64,000 nucleotides of DNA, taken from NCBI GenBank assembly GCA_037783545.1, contig JBBELK010000543.1:62001-126000 (forward strand). The letters run 5' to 3'. Below the pieces are notes generated by a model. That model was given only the letters and a program-made list of their open reading frames with translations. It made no database searches and was not told the DNA's origin. Made by a program: the position numbers and the translations under genes. Below are positions 12,831 through 25,600 of this stretch, piece by piece. The DNA is from Henricia sp. BOLD:AAB3569. Its lineage: Eukaryota > Echinodermata > Asteroidea > Spinulosida > Echinasteridae. Numbering within the stretch: the stretch's first letter is position 1; every line of letters begins with the position of its first letter.

Positions 12831-13580
12831 TTCCGGCGAAAGTCTGTCAATTTTTTATGACAAGTGCGCAATATAGAGAGTTTAGGGCATGCAGAATTTG
12901 AAGTTCGTCGGAACATTTTTCGACCTCCAAATTTGCCGACGTTTGGACCACACTTTGACCAAATTGCCGAGCCAAACTGCAGTGCGTTAACGACAGTCCG
13001 AATGACTGAGCATGCGCACAACTCAGGAGTACCCCCAAAGAGGTGTGTACAGACAGCCACGGTTTGCGCGAGAGCAGTCAGGAAGCCTCAACCCAGTTTT
13101 TTCTAAACTTTGAAATTTCTCTGCCATTTCCCGGCGAAAGTCTGTCAATTTTTTATGACAAGTGCGCAATATAGAGAGTTTAGGGCATGCAAAATTTGAA
13201 GTTCGTCGGAACATTTTTCGACCTCCAAATTTGCCGACGTTTGGACCACACTTTGACCAAATTGCCGAGCCAAACTGCGGTGCGTTAACGACAGTCCGAA
13301 TGACTGAGCATGCGCACAACTCAGGAGTACCCCAAAGAGGTGTGTACAGACAGCCACGGTTTGCGCGAGAGCAGTCAGGAAGCCTCAACCCAGTTTTTTC
13401 TAAACTTTGAAATTTCTCTGCCATTTCCGGCGAAAGTCTGTCAATTTTTTATGACAAGTGCGCAATATAGAGAGTTTAGGGCATGCAGAATTTGAAGTTC
13501 GTCGGAACATTTTTCGACCTCCAAATTTGCCGACGTTTGGACCACACTTTGACCAAATTGCCGAGCCAAACTGCAGTGCG
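12831..13580. repeat. Two-copy dimer HOR (594 bp)
   Basis: The linked variants CATTTCCGGCG (one C lost), GGCATGCAGAATTTG and ACTGCAGTGCG occur together at 12.83-12.98 kb and again 594 bp later at 13.43-13.58 kb, with a normal monomer between. Only the first copy has an extra C in the CCCC run. Confidence 0.8.
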
Positions 13581-14610
13581 TTAACGACAGTCCGAATGAC
13601 TGAGCATGCGCACAACTCAGGAGTACCCCAAAGAGGTGTGTACAGACAGCCACGGTTTGCGCGAGAGCAGTCAGGAAGCCTCAACCCAGTTTTTTCTAAA
13701 CTTTGAAATTTCTCTGCCATTTCCCGGCGAAAGTCTGTCAATTTTGTTATGACAAGTGCGCAATATAGAGAGTTTAGGGCATGCAAAATTTGAAGTTCGT
13801 CGGAACATTTTTCGACCTCCAAATTTGCCGACGTTTGGACCACACTTTGACCAAATTGCCGAGCCAAACTGCGGTGCGTTAACGACAGTCCGAATGACTG
13901 AGCATGCGCACAACTCAGGAGTACCCCAAAGAGGTGTGTACAGACAGCCACGGTTTGCGCGAGAGCAGTCAGGAAGCCTCAACCCAGTTTTTTCTAAACT
14001 TTGAAATTTCTCTGCCATTTCCCGGCGAAAGTCTGTCAATTTTTTTATGACAAGTGCGCAATATAGAGAGTTTAGGGCATGCAAAATTTGAAGTTCGTCG
14101 GAACATTTTTCGACCTCCAAATTTGCCGACGTTTGGACCACACTTTGACCAAATTGCCGAGCCAAACTGCGGTGCGTTAACGACAGTCCGAATGACTGAG
14201 CATGCGCACAACTCAGGAGTACCCCAAAGAGGTGTGTACAGACAGCCACGGTTTGCGCGAGAGCAGTCAGGAAGCCTCAACCCAGTTTTTTCTAAACTTT
14301 GAAATTTCTCTGCCATTTCCCGGCGAAAGTCTGTCAATTTTTTATGACAAGTGCGCAATATAGAGAGTTTAGGGCATGCAAAATTTGAAGTTCGTCGGAA
14401 CATTTTTCGACCTCCAAATTTGCCGACGTTTGGACCACACTTTGACCAAATTGCCGAGCCAAACTGCGGTGCGTTAACGACAGTCCGAATGACTGAGCAT
14501 GCGCACAACTCAGGAGTACCCCAAAGAGGTGTGTACAGACAGCCACGGTTTGCGCGAGAGCAGTCAGGAAGCCTCAACCCAGTTTTTTCTAAACTTTGAA
14601 ATTTCTCTGC

Positions 14611-17600
14611 CATTTCCAGGCGAAAGTCTGTCAATTTTTTATGACAAGTGCGCAATATAGAGAGTTTAGGGCATGCAAAATTTGAAGTTCGTCGGAACAT
14701 TTTTCGACCTCCAAATTTGCCGACGTTTGGACCACACTTTGACCAAATTGCCGAGCCAAACTGCCGTGCGTTAACGACAGTCCGAATGACTGAGCATGCG
14801 CACAACTCAGGAGTACCCCAAAGAGGTGTGTACAGACAGCCACGGTTTGCGCGAGAGCAGTCAGGAAGCCTCAACCCAGTTTTTTCTAAACTTTGAAATT
14901 TCTCTGCCATTTCCCGGCGAAAGTCTGTCAATTTGTTATGACAAGTGCGCAATATAGAGAGTTTAGGGCATGCAAAATTTGAAGTTCGTCGGAACATTTT
15001 TCGACTTCCAAATTTGCCGACGTTTGGACCACACTTTGACCAAATTGCCGAGCCAAACTGCGGTGCGTTAGCGACAGTCCGAATGACTGAGCATGCGCAC
15101 AACTCAGGAGTACCCCAAAGAGGTGTGTACAGACAGCCACGGTTTGCGCAAGAGCAGTCAGGAAGCCTCAACCCAGTTTTTTCTAAACTTTGAAATTTCT
15201 CTGCCATTTCCCGGCGAAAGTCTGTCAATTTTTTATGACAAGTGCGCAATATAGAGAGTTTAGGGCATGCAAAATTTGAAGTTCGTCGGAACATTTTTCG
15301 ACCTCCAAATTTGCCGACGTTTGGACCACACTTTGACCAAATTGCCGAGCCAAACTGCGGTGCGTTAACGACAGTCCGAATGACTGAGCATGCGCACAAC
15401 TCAGGAGTACCCCAAAGAGGTGTGTACAGACAGCCACGGTTTGCGCGAGAGCAGTCAGGAAGCCTCAACCCAGTTTTTTCTAAACTTTGAAATTTCTCTG
15501 CCATTTCCCGGCGAAAGTCTGTCAATTTTTTATGACAAGTGCGCAATATAGAGAGTTTAGGGCATGCAAAATTTGAAGTTCGTCGGAACATTTTTCGACT
15601 TCCAAATTTGCCGACGTTTGGACCACACTTTGACCAAATTGCCGAGCCAAACTGCGGTGCGTTAACGACAGTCCGAATGACTGAGCATGCGCAAAACTCA
15701 GGAATACCCCAAAGAGGTGTGTACAGACAGCCACGGTTTGCGCGAGAGCAGTCAGGAAGCCTCAACCCAGTTTTTTCTAAACTTTGAAATTTCTCTGCCA
15801 TTTCCCGGCGAAAGTCTGTCAATTTTTTATGACAAGTGCGCAATATAGAGAGTTTAGGGCATGCCAAATTTGAAGTTCGTCGGAACATTTTTCGACCTCC
15901 AAATTTGCCGACGTTTGGACCACACTTTGACCAAATTGCCGAGCCAAACTGCGGTGCGTTAACGACAGTCCGAATGACTGAGCATGCGCACAACTCAGGA
16001 GTACCCCAAAGAGGTGTGTACAGACAGCCACGGTTTGCGCAAGAGCAGTCAGGAAGCCTCAACCCAGTTTTTTCTAAACTTTGAAATTTCTCTACCATTT
16101 CCCGGCGAAAGTCTGTCAATTTTTTATGACAAGTGCGCAATATAGAGAGTTTAGGGCATGCAAAATTTGAAGTTCGTCGGAACATTTTTCGACCTCCAAA
16201 TTTGCCGACGTTTGGACCACACTTTGACCAAATTGCCGAGCCAAACTGCGGTGCGTTAACGACAGTCCGAATGACTGAGCATGCGCACAACTCAGGAGTA
16301 CCCAAAGAGGTGTGTACAGACAGCCACGGTTTGCGAGAGAGCAGTCAGGAAGCCTCAACCCAGTTTTTTCTAAACTTTGAAATTTCTCTGCCATTTCCCG
16401 GCGAAAGTCTGTCAATTTTTTATGACAAGTGCGCAATATAGAGAGTTTAGGGCATGCAAAATTTGAAGTTCGTCGGAACATTTTTCGACTTCCAAATTTG
16501 CCGACGTTTGGACCACACTTTGACCAAATTGCCGAGCCAAACTGCGGTGCGTTAACGACAGTCCGAATGACTGAGCATGCGCACAACTCAGGAGTACCCC
16601 AAAGAGGTGTGTACAGACAGCCACGGTTTGCGCGAGAGCAGTCAGGAAGCCTCAACCCAGTTTTTTCTAAACTTTGAAATTTCTCTGCCATTTCCCGGCG
16701 AAAGTCTGTCAATTTTTTATGACAAGTGCGCAATATAGAGAGTTTAGGGCATGCCAAATTTGAAGTTCGTCGGAACATTTTTCGACCTCCAAATTTGCCG
16801 ACGTTTGGACCACACTTTGACCAAATTGCCGAGCCAAACTGCGGTGCGTTAACGACAGTCCGAATGACTGAGCATGCGCACAACTCAGGAGTACCCCAAA
16901 GAGGTGTGTACAGACAGCCACGGTTTGCGCGAGAGCAGTCAGGAAGCCTCAACCAGTTTTTTCTAAACTTTGAAATTTCTCTGCCATTTCCCGGCGAAAG
17001 TCTGTCAATTTTTTATGACAAGTGCGCAATATAGAGAGTTTAGGGAATGCAGAATTTGAAGTTCGTCGGAACATTTTTCGACCTCCAAATTTGCCGACGT
17101 TTGGACCACACTTTGACCAAATTGCCGAGCCAAACTGCGGTGCGTTAACGACAGTCCGAATGACTGAGCATGCGCACAACTCAGGAGTACCCCAAAGAGG
17201 TGTGTACAGACAGCCACGGTTTGCGCGAGAGCAGTCAGGAAGCCTCAACCCAGTTTTTTCTAAACTTTGAAATTTCTCTGCCATTTCCCGGCGAAAGTCT
17301 GTCAATTTTTTATGACAAGTGCGCAATTTAGAGAGTTTAGGGCATGCAAAATTTGAAGTTCGTCGGAACATTTTTCGACCTCCAAATTTGCCGACGTTTG
17401 GACCACACTTTGACCAAATTGCCGAGCCAAACTGCGGTGCGTTAACGACAGTCCGAATGACTGAGCATGCGCACAACTCAGGAGTACCCCAAAGAGGTGT
17501 GTACAGACAGCCACGGTTTGCGCGAGAGCAGTCTGGAAGCCTCAACCCAGTTTTTTCTAAACTTTGAAATTTCTCTGCCATTTCCCGGCGAAAGTCTGTC

Positions 17601-18172
17601 AATTTTTTATGACAAGTGCGCAATATAGAGAGTTTAGGGCATGCAAAATTTGAAGTTCGTCGGAACATTTTTCGACCTCCAAATTTGCCGACGTTTGGAC
17701 CACACTTTGACCAAATTGCCGAGCCAAACTGCGGTGCGTTAACGACAGTCCGAATGACTGAGCATGCGCACAACTCAGGAGTACCCCAAAGAGGTGTGTA
17801 CAGACAGCCACGGTTTGCGCGAGAGCAGTCAGGAAGCCTCAACCCAGTTTTTTCTAAACTTTGAAATTTCTCTGCCATTTCCCGGCGAAAGTCTGTCAAT
17901 TTTTTATGACAAGTGCGCAATATAGAGAGTTTAGGGCATGCAAAATTTAAAGTTCGTCGGAACATTTTTCGACTTCCAAATTTGCCGACGTTTGGACCAC
18001 ACTTTGACCAAATTGCCGAGCCAAACTGCGGTGCGTTAACGACAGTCCGAATGACTGAGCATGCGCATAACTCAGGAGTACCCCAAAGAGGTGTGTACAG
18101 ACAGCCACGGTTTGCGCGAGAGCAGTCAGGAAACCTCAACCCAGTTTTTTCTAAACTTTGAAATTTCTCTGC
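14611..18172. repeat. 12-monomer HOR, copy 1
   Basis: A block of 12 monomers (3,562 bp) starting at the variant CATTTCCAGGCG. It carries ordered rare variants: ACTGCCGTGCG, GCGTTAGCGACAG, GCGCAAAACTCAGGAATACC, GGGCATGCCAAATTTG, TCTCTACCATTT, GCGAGAGAGCAG, GGGAATGCAGAATTTG, GCGCAATTTAGAG, CAGTCTGGAAG, and finally GCGCATAACTCAG with GGAAACCTC. The same order recurs in the next block. Confidence 0.88.
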
Positions 18173-21100
18173 CATTTCCAGGCGAAAGTCTGTCAATTTT
18201 TTATGACAAGTGCGCAATATAGAGAGTTTAGGGCATGCAAAATTTGAAGTTCGTCGGAACATTTTTCGACCTCCAAATTTGCCGACGTTTGGACCACACT
18301 TTGACCAAATTGCCGAGCCAAACTGCCGTGCGTTAACGACAGTCCGAATGACTGAGCATGCGCACAACTCAGGAGTACCCCAAAGAGGTGTGTACAGACA
18401 GCCACGGTTTGCGCGAGAGCAGTCAGGAAGCCTCAACCCAGTTTTTTCTAAACTTTGAAATTTCTCTGCCATTTCCCGGCGAAAGTCTGTCAATTTGTTA
18501 TGACAAGTGCGCAATATAGAGAGTTTAGGGCATGCAAAATTTGAAGTTCGTCGGAACATTTTTCGACTTCCAAATTTGCCGACGTTTGGACCACACTTTG
18601 ACCAAATTGCCGAGCCAAACTGCGGTGCGTTAGCGACAGTCCGAATGACTGAGCATGCGCACAACTCAGGAGTACCCCAAAGAGGTGTGTACAGACAGCC
18701 ACGGTTTGCGCAAGAGCAGTCAGGAAGCCTCAACCCAGTTTTTTCTAAACTTTGAAATTTCTCTGCCATTTCCCGGCGAAAGTCTGTCAATTTTTTATGA
18801 CAAGTGCGCAATATAGAGAGTTTAGGGCATGCAAAATTTGAAGTTCGTCGGAACATTTTTCGACCTCCAAATTTGCCGACGTTTGGACCACACTTTGACC
18901 AAATTGCCGAGCCAAACTGCGGTGCGTTAACGACAGTCCGAATGACTGAGCATGCGCACAACTCAGGAGTACCCCAAAGAGGTGTGTACAGACAGCCACG
19001 GTTTGCACGAGAGCAGTCAGGAAGCCTCAACCCAGTTTTTTCTAAACTTTGAAATTTCTCTGCCATTTCCCGGCGAAAGTCTGTCAATTTTTTATGACAA
19101 GTGCGCAATATAGAGAGTTTAGGGCATGCAAAATTTGAAGTTCGTCGGAACATTTTTCGACTTCCAAATTTGCCGACGTTTGGACCACACTTTGACCAAA
19201 TTGCCGAGCCAAACTGCGGTGCGTTAACGACAGTCCGAATGACTGAGCATGCGCAAAACTCAGGAATACCCCAAAGAGGTGTGTACAGACAGCCACGGTT
19301 TGCGCGAGAGCAGTCAGGAAGCCTCAACCCAGTTTTTTCTAAACTTTGAAATTTCTCTGCCATTTCCCGGCGAAAGTCTGTCAATTTTTTATGACAAGTG
19401 CGCAATATAGAGAGTTTAGGGCATGCCAAATTTGAAGTTCGTCGGAACATTTTTCGACCTCCAAATTTGCCGACGTTTGGACCACACTTTGACCAAATTG
19501 CCGAGCCAAACTGCGGTGCGTTAACGACAGTCCGAATGACTGAGCATGCGCACAACTCAGGAGTACCCCAAAGAGGTGTGTACAGACAGCCACGGTTTGC
19601 ACGAGAGCAGTCAGGAAGCCTCAACCCAGTTTTTTCTAAACTTTGAAATTTCTCTGCCATTTCCCGGCGAAAGTCTGTCAATTTTTTATGACAAGTGCGC
19701 AATATAGAGAGTTTAGGGCATGCAAAATTTGAAGTTCGTCGGAACATTTTTCGACTTCCAAATTTGCCGACGTTTGGACCACACTTTGACCAAATTGCCG
19801 AGCCAAACTGCGGTGCGTTAACGACAGTCCGAATGACTGAGCATGCGCAAAACTCAGGAATACCCCAAAGAGGTGTGTACAGACAGCCACGGTTTGCGCG
19901 AGAGCAGTCAGGAAGCCTCAACCCAGTTTTTTCTAAACTTTGAAATTTCTCTGCCATTTCCCGGCGAAAGTCTGTCAATTTTTTATGACAAGTGCGCAAT
20001 ATAGAGAGTTTAGGGCATGCCAAATTTGAAGTTCGTCGGAACATTTTTCGACCTCCAAATTTGCCGACGTTTGGACCACACTTTGACCAAATTGCCGAGC
20101 CAAACTGCGGTGCGTTAACGACAGTCCGAATGACTGAGCATGCGCACAACTCAGGAGTACCCCAAAGAGGTGTGTACAGACAGCCACGGTTTGCGCAAGA
20201 GCAGTCAGGAAGCCTCAACCCAGTTTTTTCTAAACTTTGAAATTTCTCTACCATTTCCCGGCGAAAGTCTGTCAATTTTTTATGACAAGTGCGCAATATA
20301 GAGAGTTTAGGGCATGCAAAATTTGAAGTTCGTCGGAACATTTTTCGACCTCCAAATTTGCCGACGTTTGGACCACACTTTGACCAAATTGCCGAGCCAA
20401 ACTGCGGTGCGTTAACGACAGTCCGAATGACTGAGCATGCGCACAACTCAGGAGTACCCCAAAGAGGTGTGTACAGACAGCCACGGTTTGCGAGAGAGCA
20501 GTCAGGAAGCCTCAACCCAGTTTTTTCTAAACTTTGAAATTTCTCTGCCATTTCCTGGCGAAAGTCTGTCAATTTTTTATGACAAGTGCGCAATATAGAG
20601 AGTTTAGGGCATGCAAAATTTGAAGTTCGTCGGAACATTTTTCGACTTCCAAATTTGCCGACGTTTGGACCACACTTTGACCAAATTGCCGAGCCAAACT
20701 GCGGTGCGTTAACGACAGTCCGAATGACTGAGCATGCGCACAACTCAGGAGTACCCCAAAGAGGTGTGTACAGACAGCCACGGTTTGCGCGAGAGCAGTC
20801 AGGAAGCCTCAACCCAGTTTTTTCTAAACTTTGAAATTTCTCTGCCATTTCCCGGCGAAAGTCTGTCAATTTTTTATGACAAGTGCGCAATATAGAGAGT
20901 TTAGGGCATGCCAAATTTGAAGTTCGTCGGAACATTTTTCGACCTCCAAATTTGCCGACGTTTGGACCACACTTTGACCAAATTGCCGAGCCAAACTGCG
21001 GTGCGTTAACGACAGTCCGAATGACTGAGCATGCGCACAACTCAGGAGTACCCCAAAGAGGTGTGTACAGACAGCCACGGTTTGCGCGAGAGCAGTCAGG

Positions 21101-21970
21101 AAGCCTCAACCCAGTTTTTTCTAAACTTTGAAATTTCTCTGCCATTTCCCGGCGAAAGTCTGTCAATTTTTTATGACAAGTGCGCAATATAGAGAGTTTA
21201 GGGAATGCAGAATTTGAAGTTCGTCGGAACATTTTTCGACCTCCAAATTTGCCGACGTTTGGACCACACTTTGACCAAATTGCCGAGCCAAACTGCGGTG
21301 CGTTAACGACAGTCCGAATGACTGAGCATGCGCACAACTCAGGAGTACCCCAAAGAGGTGTGTACAGACAGCCACGGTTTGCGCGAGAGCAGTCAGGAAG
21401 CCTCAACCCAGTTTTTTCTAAACTTTGAAATTTCTCTGCCATTTCCCGGCGAAAGTCTGTCAATTTTTTATGACAAGTGCGCAATTTAGAGAGTTTAGGG
21501 CATGCAAAATTTGAAGTTCGTCGGAACATTTTTCGACCTCCAAATTTGCCGACGTTTGGACCACACTTTGACCAAATTGCCGAGCCAAACTGCGGTGCGT
21601 TAACGACAGTCCGAATGACTGAGCATGCGCACAACTCAGGAGTACCCCAAAGAGGTGTGTACAGACAGCCACGGTTTGCGCGAGAGCAGTCAGGAAGCCT
21701 CAACCCATTTTTTTCTAAACTTTGAAATTTCTCTGCCATTTCCCGGCGAAAGTCTGTCAATTTTTCTATGACAAGTGCGCAATATAGAGAGTTTAGGGCA
21801 TGCAAAATTTGAAGTTCGTCGGAACATTTTTCGACCTCCAAATTTGCCGACGTTTGGACCACACTTTGACCAAATTGCCGAGCCAAACTGCGGTGCGTTA
21901 ACGACAGTCCGAATGACTGAGCATGCGCACAACTCAGGAGTACCCCAAAGAGGTGTGTACAGACAGCCAC
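16949..21970 (-). other. Long open frame across 17 monomers, probably not a gene
   Basis: A minus-strand frame stays open for 1,673 codons, giving a 99-residue repeat with blocks such as LRLPDCSRANRGCLYTPLWG and KMFRRTSNFACPKLSILRTC. It exists because the monomer is 3 x 99 bp. It begins at GTG with no ATG-led start. A second minus frame and a plus frame are also open in each monomer. One-base T-tract changes close the frame in many other places. I see no signal peptide, domain or splice structure, and call it a by-product of monomer length. Confidence 0.7.
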
Positions 21971-22625
21971 GGTTTGCGCGAGAGCAGTCTGGAAGCCTCA
22001 ACCCAGTTTTTTCTAAACTTTGAAATTTCTCTGCCATTTCCCGGCGAAAGTCTGTCAATTTTTTATGACAAGTGCGCAATATAGAGAGTTTAGGGCATGC
22101 AAAATTTGAAGTTCGTCGGAACATTTTTCGACCTCCAAATTTGCCGACGTTTGGACCACACTTTGACCAAATTGCCGAGCCAAACTGCGGTGCGTTAACG
22201 ACAGTCCGAATGACTGAGCATGCGCACAACTCAGGAGTACCCCAAAGAGGTGTGTACAGACAGCCACGGTTTGCGCGAGAGCAGTCAGGAAGCCTCAACC
22301 CAGTTTTTTCTAAACTTTGAAATTTCTCTGCCATTTCCCGGCGAAAGTCTGTCAATTTTTTATGACAAGTGCGCAATATAGAGAGTTTAGGGCATGCAAA
22401 ATTTAAGTTCGTCGGAACATTTTTCGACTTCCAAATTTGCCGACGTTTGGACCACACTTTGACCAAATTGCCGAGCCAAACTGCGGTGCGTTAACGACAG
22501 TCCGAATGACTGAGCATGCGCATAACTCAGGAGTACCCCAAAGAGGTGTGTACAGACAGCCACGGTTTGCGCGAGAGCAGTCAGGAAACCTCAACCCAGT
22601 TTTTTCTAAACTTTGAAATTTCTCT
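18173..22625. repeat. HOR copy 2, expanded to 15 monomers
   Basis: It repeats the ordered variants of 14611-18172, ending again with GCGCATAACTCAG and GGAAACCTC near 22520-22590. It is three monomers longer: one extra dimer (see 19084-20271) and one extra monomer near 21775. The offset to copy 1 is 3,562 bp at the start and 4,156 bp at TCTCTACCATTT (16091 versus 20247), as expected once the dimer is inserted. Confidence 0.85.
19084..20271. repeat. Nested dimer duplication inside HOR copy 2
   Basis: The two-monomer set GCGCAAAACTCAGGAATACC plus GGGCATGCCAAATTTG occurs twice in a row, 594 bp apart. HOR copy 1 has it only once (15.52-16.11 kb). The duplication therefore happened after the 12-mer duplication. 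Confidence 0.82.
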
Positions 22626-25600
22626 GCCATTTCCCGGCGAAAGTCTGTCAATTTTTTATGACAAGTGCGCAATATAGAGAGTTTAGGGCATGCAAAATTT
22701 GAAGTTCGTCGGAACATTTTTCGACCTCCAAATTTGCCGACGTTTGGACCACACTTTGACCAAATTGCCGAGCCAAACTGCGGTGCGTTAACGACAGTCC
22801 GAATGACTGAGCATGCGCACAACTCAGGAGTACCCCAAAGGGTGTGTACAGACAGCCACGGTTTGCGCGAGAGCAGTCAGGAAGCCTCAACCCAGTTTTT
22901 TCTAAACTTTGAAATTTCTCTGCCATTTCCCGGCGAAAGTCTGTCAATTTTTTATGACAAGTGCGCAATATAGAGAGTTTAGGGCATGCAAAATTGGAAG
23001 TTCGTCGGAACATTTTTCGACCTCCAAATTTGCCGACGTTTGGACCACACTTTGACCAAATTGCCGAGCCAAACTGCGGTGCGTTAACGACAGTCCGAAT
23101 GACTGAGCATGCGCACAACTCAGGAGTACCCCAAAGAGGTGTGTACAGACAGCCACGGTTTGCGCGAGAGCAGTCAGGAAGCCTCAACCCAGTTTTTTCT
23201 AAACTTTAAAATTTCTCTGCCATTTCCCGGCGAAAATCTGTCAATTTGTTATGACAAGTGCGCAATATAGAGAGTTTAGGGCATGCAAAATTTGAAGTTC
23301 GTCGGAACATTTTTCGACCTCAAAATTTGCCGACGTTTGGACCACACTTTGACCAAATTGCCGAGCCAAACTGCGGTGCGTTAACGACAGTCCGAATGAC
23401 TGAGCATGCGCACAACTCAGGAGTACCCCAAAGAGGTGTGTACAGACAGCCACGGTTTGCGCGAGAGCAGTCAGGAAGCCTCAACCCAGTTTTTTCTAAA
23501 CTTTGAAATTTCTCTGCCATTTCCCAGCGAAAGTCTGTCAATTTTTTATGACAAGTGCGCAATATAGAGAGTTTAGGGCATGCAAAATTTGAAGTTCGTC
23601 GGAACATTTTTCGACCTCCAAATTTGCCGACGTTTGGACCACACTTTGACCAAATTGCCGAGCCAAACTGCGGTGCGTTAACGACAGTCCGAATGACTGA
23701 GCATGCACACAACTCAGGAGTACCCCAAAGGGTGTGTACAGACAGCCACGGTTTGCGCGAGAGCAGTCAGGAAGCCTCAACCCAGTTTTTTCTAAACTTT
23801 GAAATTTCTCTGCCATTTCCCGGCGAAAGTCTGTCAATTTTTTATGACAAGTGCGCAATATAGAGAGTTTAGGGCATGCAAAATTTGAAGTTCGTCGGAA
23901 CATTTTTCGACCTCCAAATTTGCCGACGTTTGGACCACACTTTGACCAAATTGCCGAGCCAAACTGCGGTGCGATAACGACAGTCCGAATGACTGAACAT
24001 GCGCACAACTCAGGAGTACCCCAAAGAGGTGTGTACAGACAGCCACGGTTTGCGCGAGAGCAGTCAGGAAGCCTCAACCCAGTTTTTTCTAAACTTTGAA
24101 ATTTCTCTGCCATATCCCGGCGAAAGTCTGTCAATTTTTTATGACAAGTGCGCAATATAGGGAGTTTAGGGCATGCAAAATTTGAAGTTCGTCGGAACAT
24201 TTTTCGACCTCCAAATTTGCCGACGTTTGGACCACACTTTGACCAAATTGCCGAGCCAAACTGCGGTGCGTTAACGACAGTCCGAATGACTGAGCATGCG
24301 CACAACTCAGGAGTACCCCAAAGAGGTGTGTACAGACAGCCACGGTTTGCGCGAGAGCAGTCAGAAAGCCTCAACCCAGTTTTTTTCTAAACTTTAAAAT
24401 TTATCTGCCATTTCCCGGCGAAAGTCTGTCAATTTTTTATGACAAGTGCGCAATATAGAGAGTTTAGGGCATGCAAAATTTGAAGTTCGTCGGAACATTT
24501 TTCGACCTCCAAATTTGCCGACGTTTGGACCACACTTTGACCAAATTGCCGAGCCAAACTGCGGTGCGATAACGACAGTCCGAATGACTGAACATGCAAA
24601 CAACTCAGGAGTACCCCAAAGAGGTGTGTACAGACAGCCACGGTTTGCGCGAGAGCAGTCAGGAAGCCTCAACCCAGTTTTTTCTAAACTTTGAAATTTC
24701 TCTGCCATTTCCCGGCGAAAGTCTGTCAATTTTTTATGACAAGTGCGCAATATAGAGAGTTTAGGGCATGCAAAATTTGAAGTTCGTCGGAACATTTTTC
24801 GACCTCCAAATTTTCCGACGTTTGGACCACACTTTGACCAAATTGCCGAGCCAAACTGCGGTGCGATAACGACAGTCCGAATGACTGAACATGCACACAA
24901 CTCAGGAGTACCCCAAAGAGGTGTGTACAGACAGCCACGGTTTGCGCGAGAGCAGTCAGGAAGCCTCAACCCAGTTTTTTTCTAAACTTTGAAATTTCTC
25001 TGCCATTTCCCGGCGAAAGTCTGTCAATTTTTTATGACAAGTGCGCAATATAGAGAGTTTAGGGCATGCAAAATTTGAAGTTCGTCGGAACATTTTTCAA
25101 CCTCCAAATTTGCCGACGTTTGGACCATACTTTGACCAAATTGCCGAGCCAAACTGCGGTGCGTTAACGACAGTCCGAATGACTGAGCATGCGCACAACT
25201 CAGGAGTACCACAAAGAGGTGTGTACAGACAGCCACGGTTTGCGCGAGAGCAGTCAGGAAGCCTCAACCCAGTTTTTTCTAAACTTTGAAATTTCTCTGC
25301 CATTTCCCGGCGAAAGTCTGTCAATTTTTTATGACAAGTGCGCAATATAGAGAGTTTAGGGCATGCAAAATTTGAAGTTCGTCGGAACATTTTTCGACCT
25401 CCAAATTTGCCGACGTTTGGACCACACTTTGACCAAATTGCCGAGCCAAACTGCGGTGCGTTAACGACAGTCCGAATGACTGAGCATGCGCACAACTCAG
25501 GAGTACCCCAAAGAGGTGTGTACAGACAGCCACGGTTTGCGCGAGAGCAGTCAGGAAGCCTCAACCCAGTTTTTTCTAAACTTTGAAATTTCTCTGCCAT

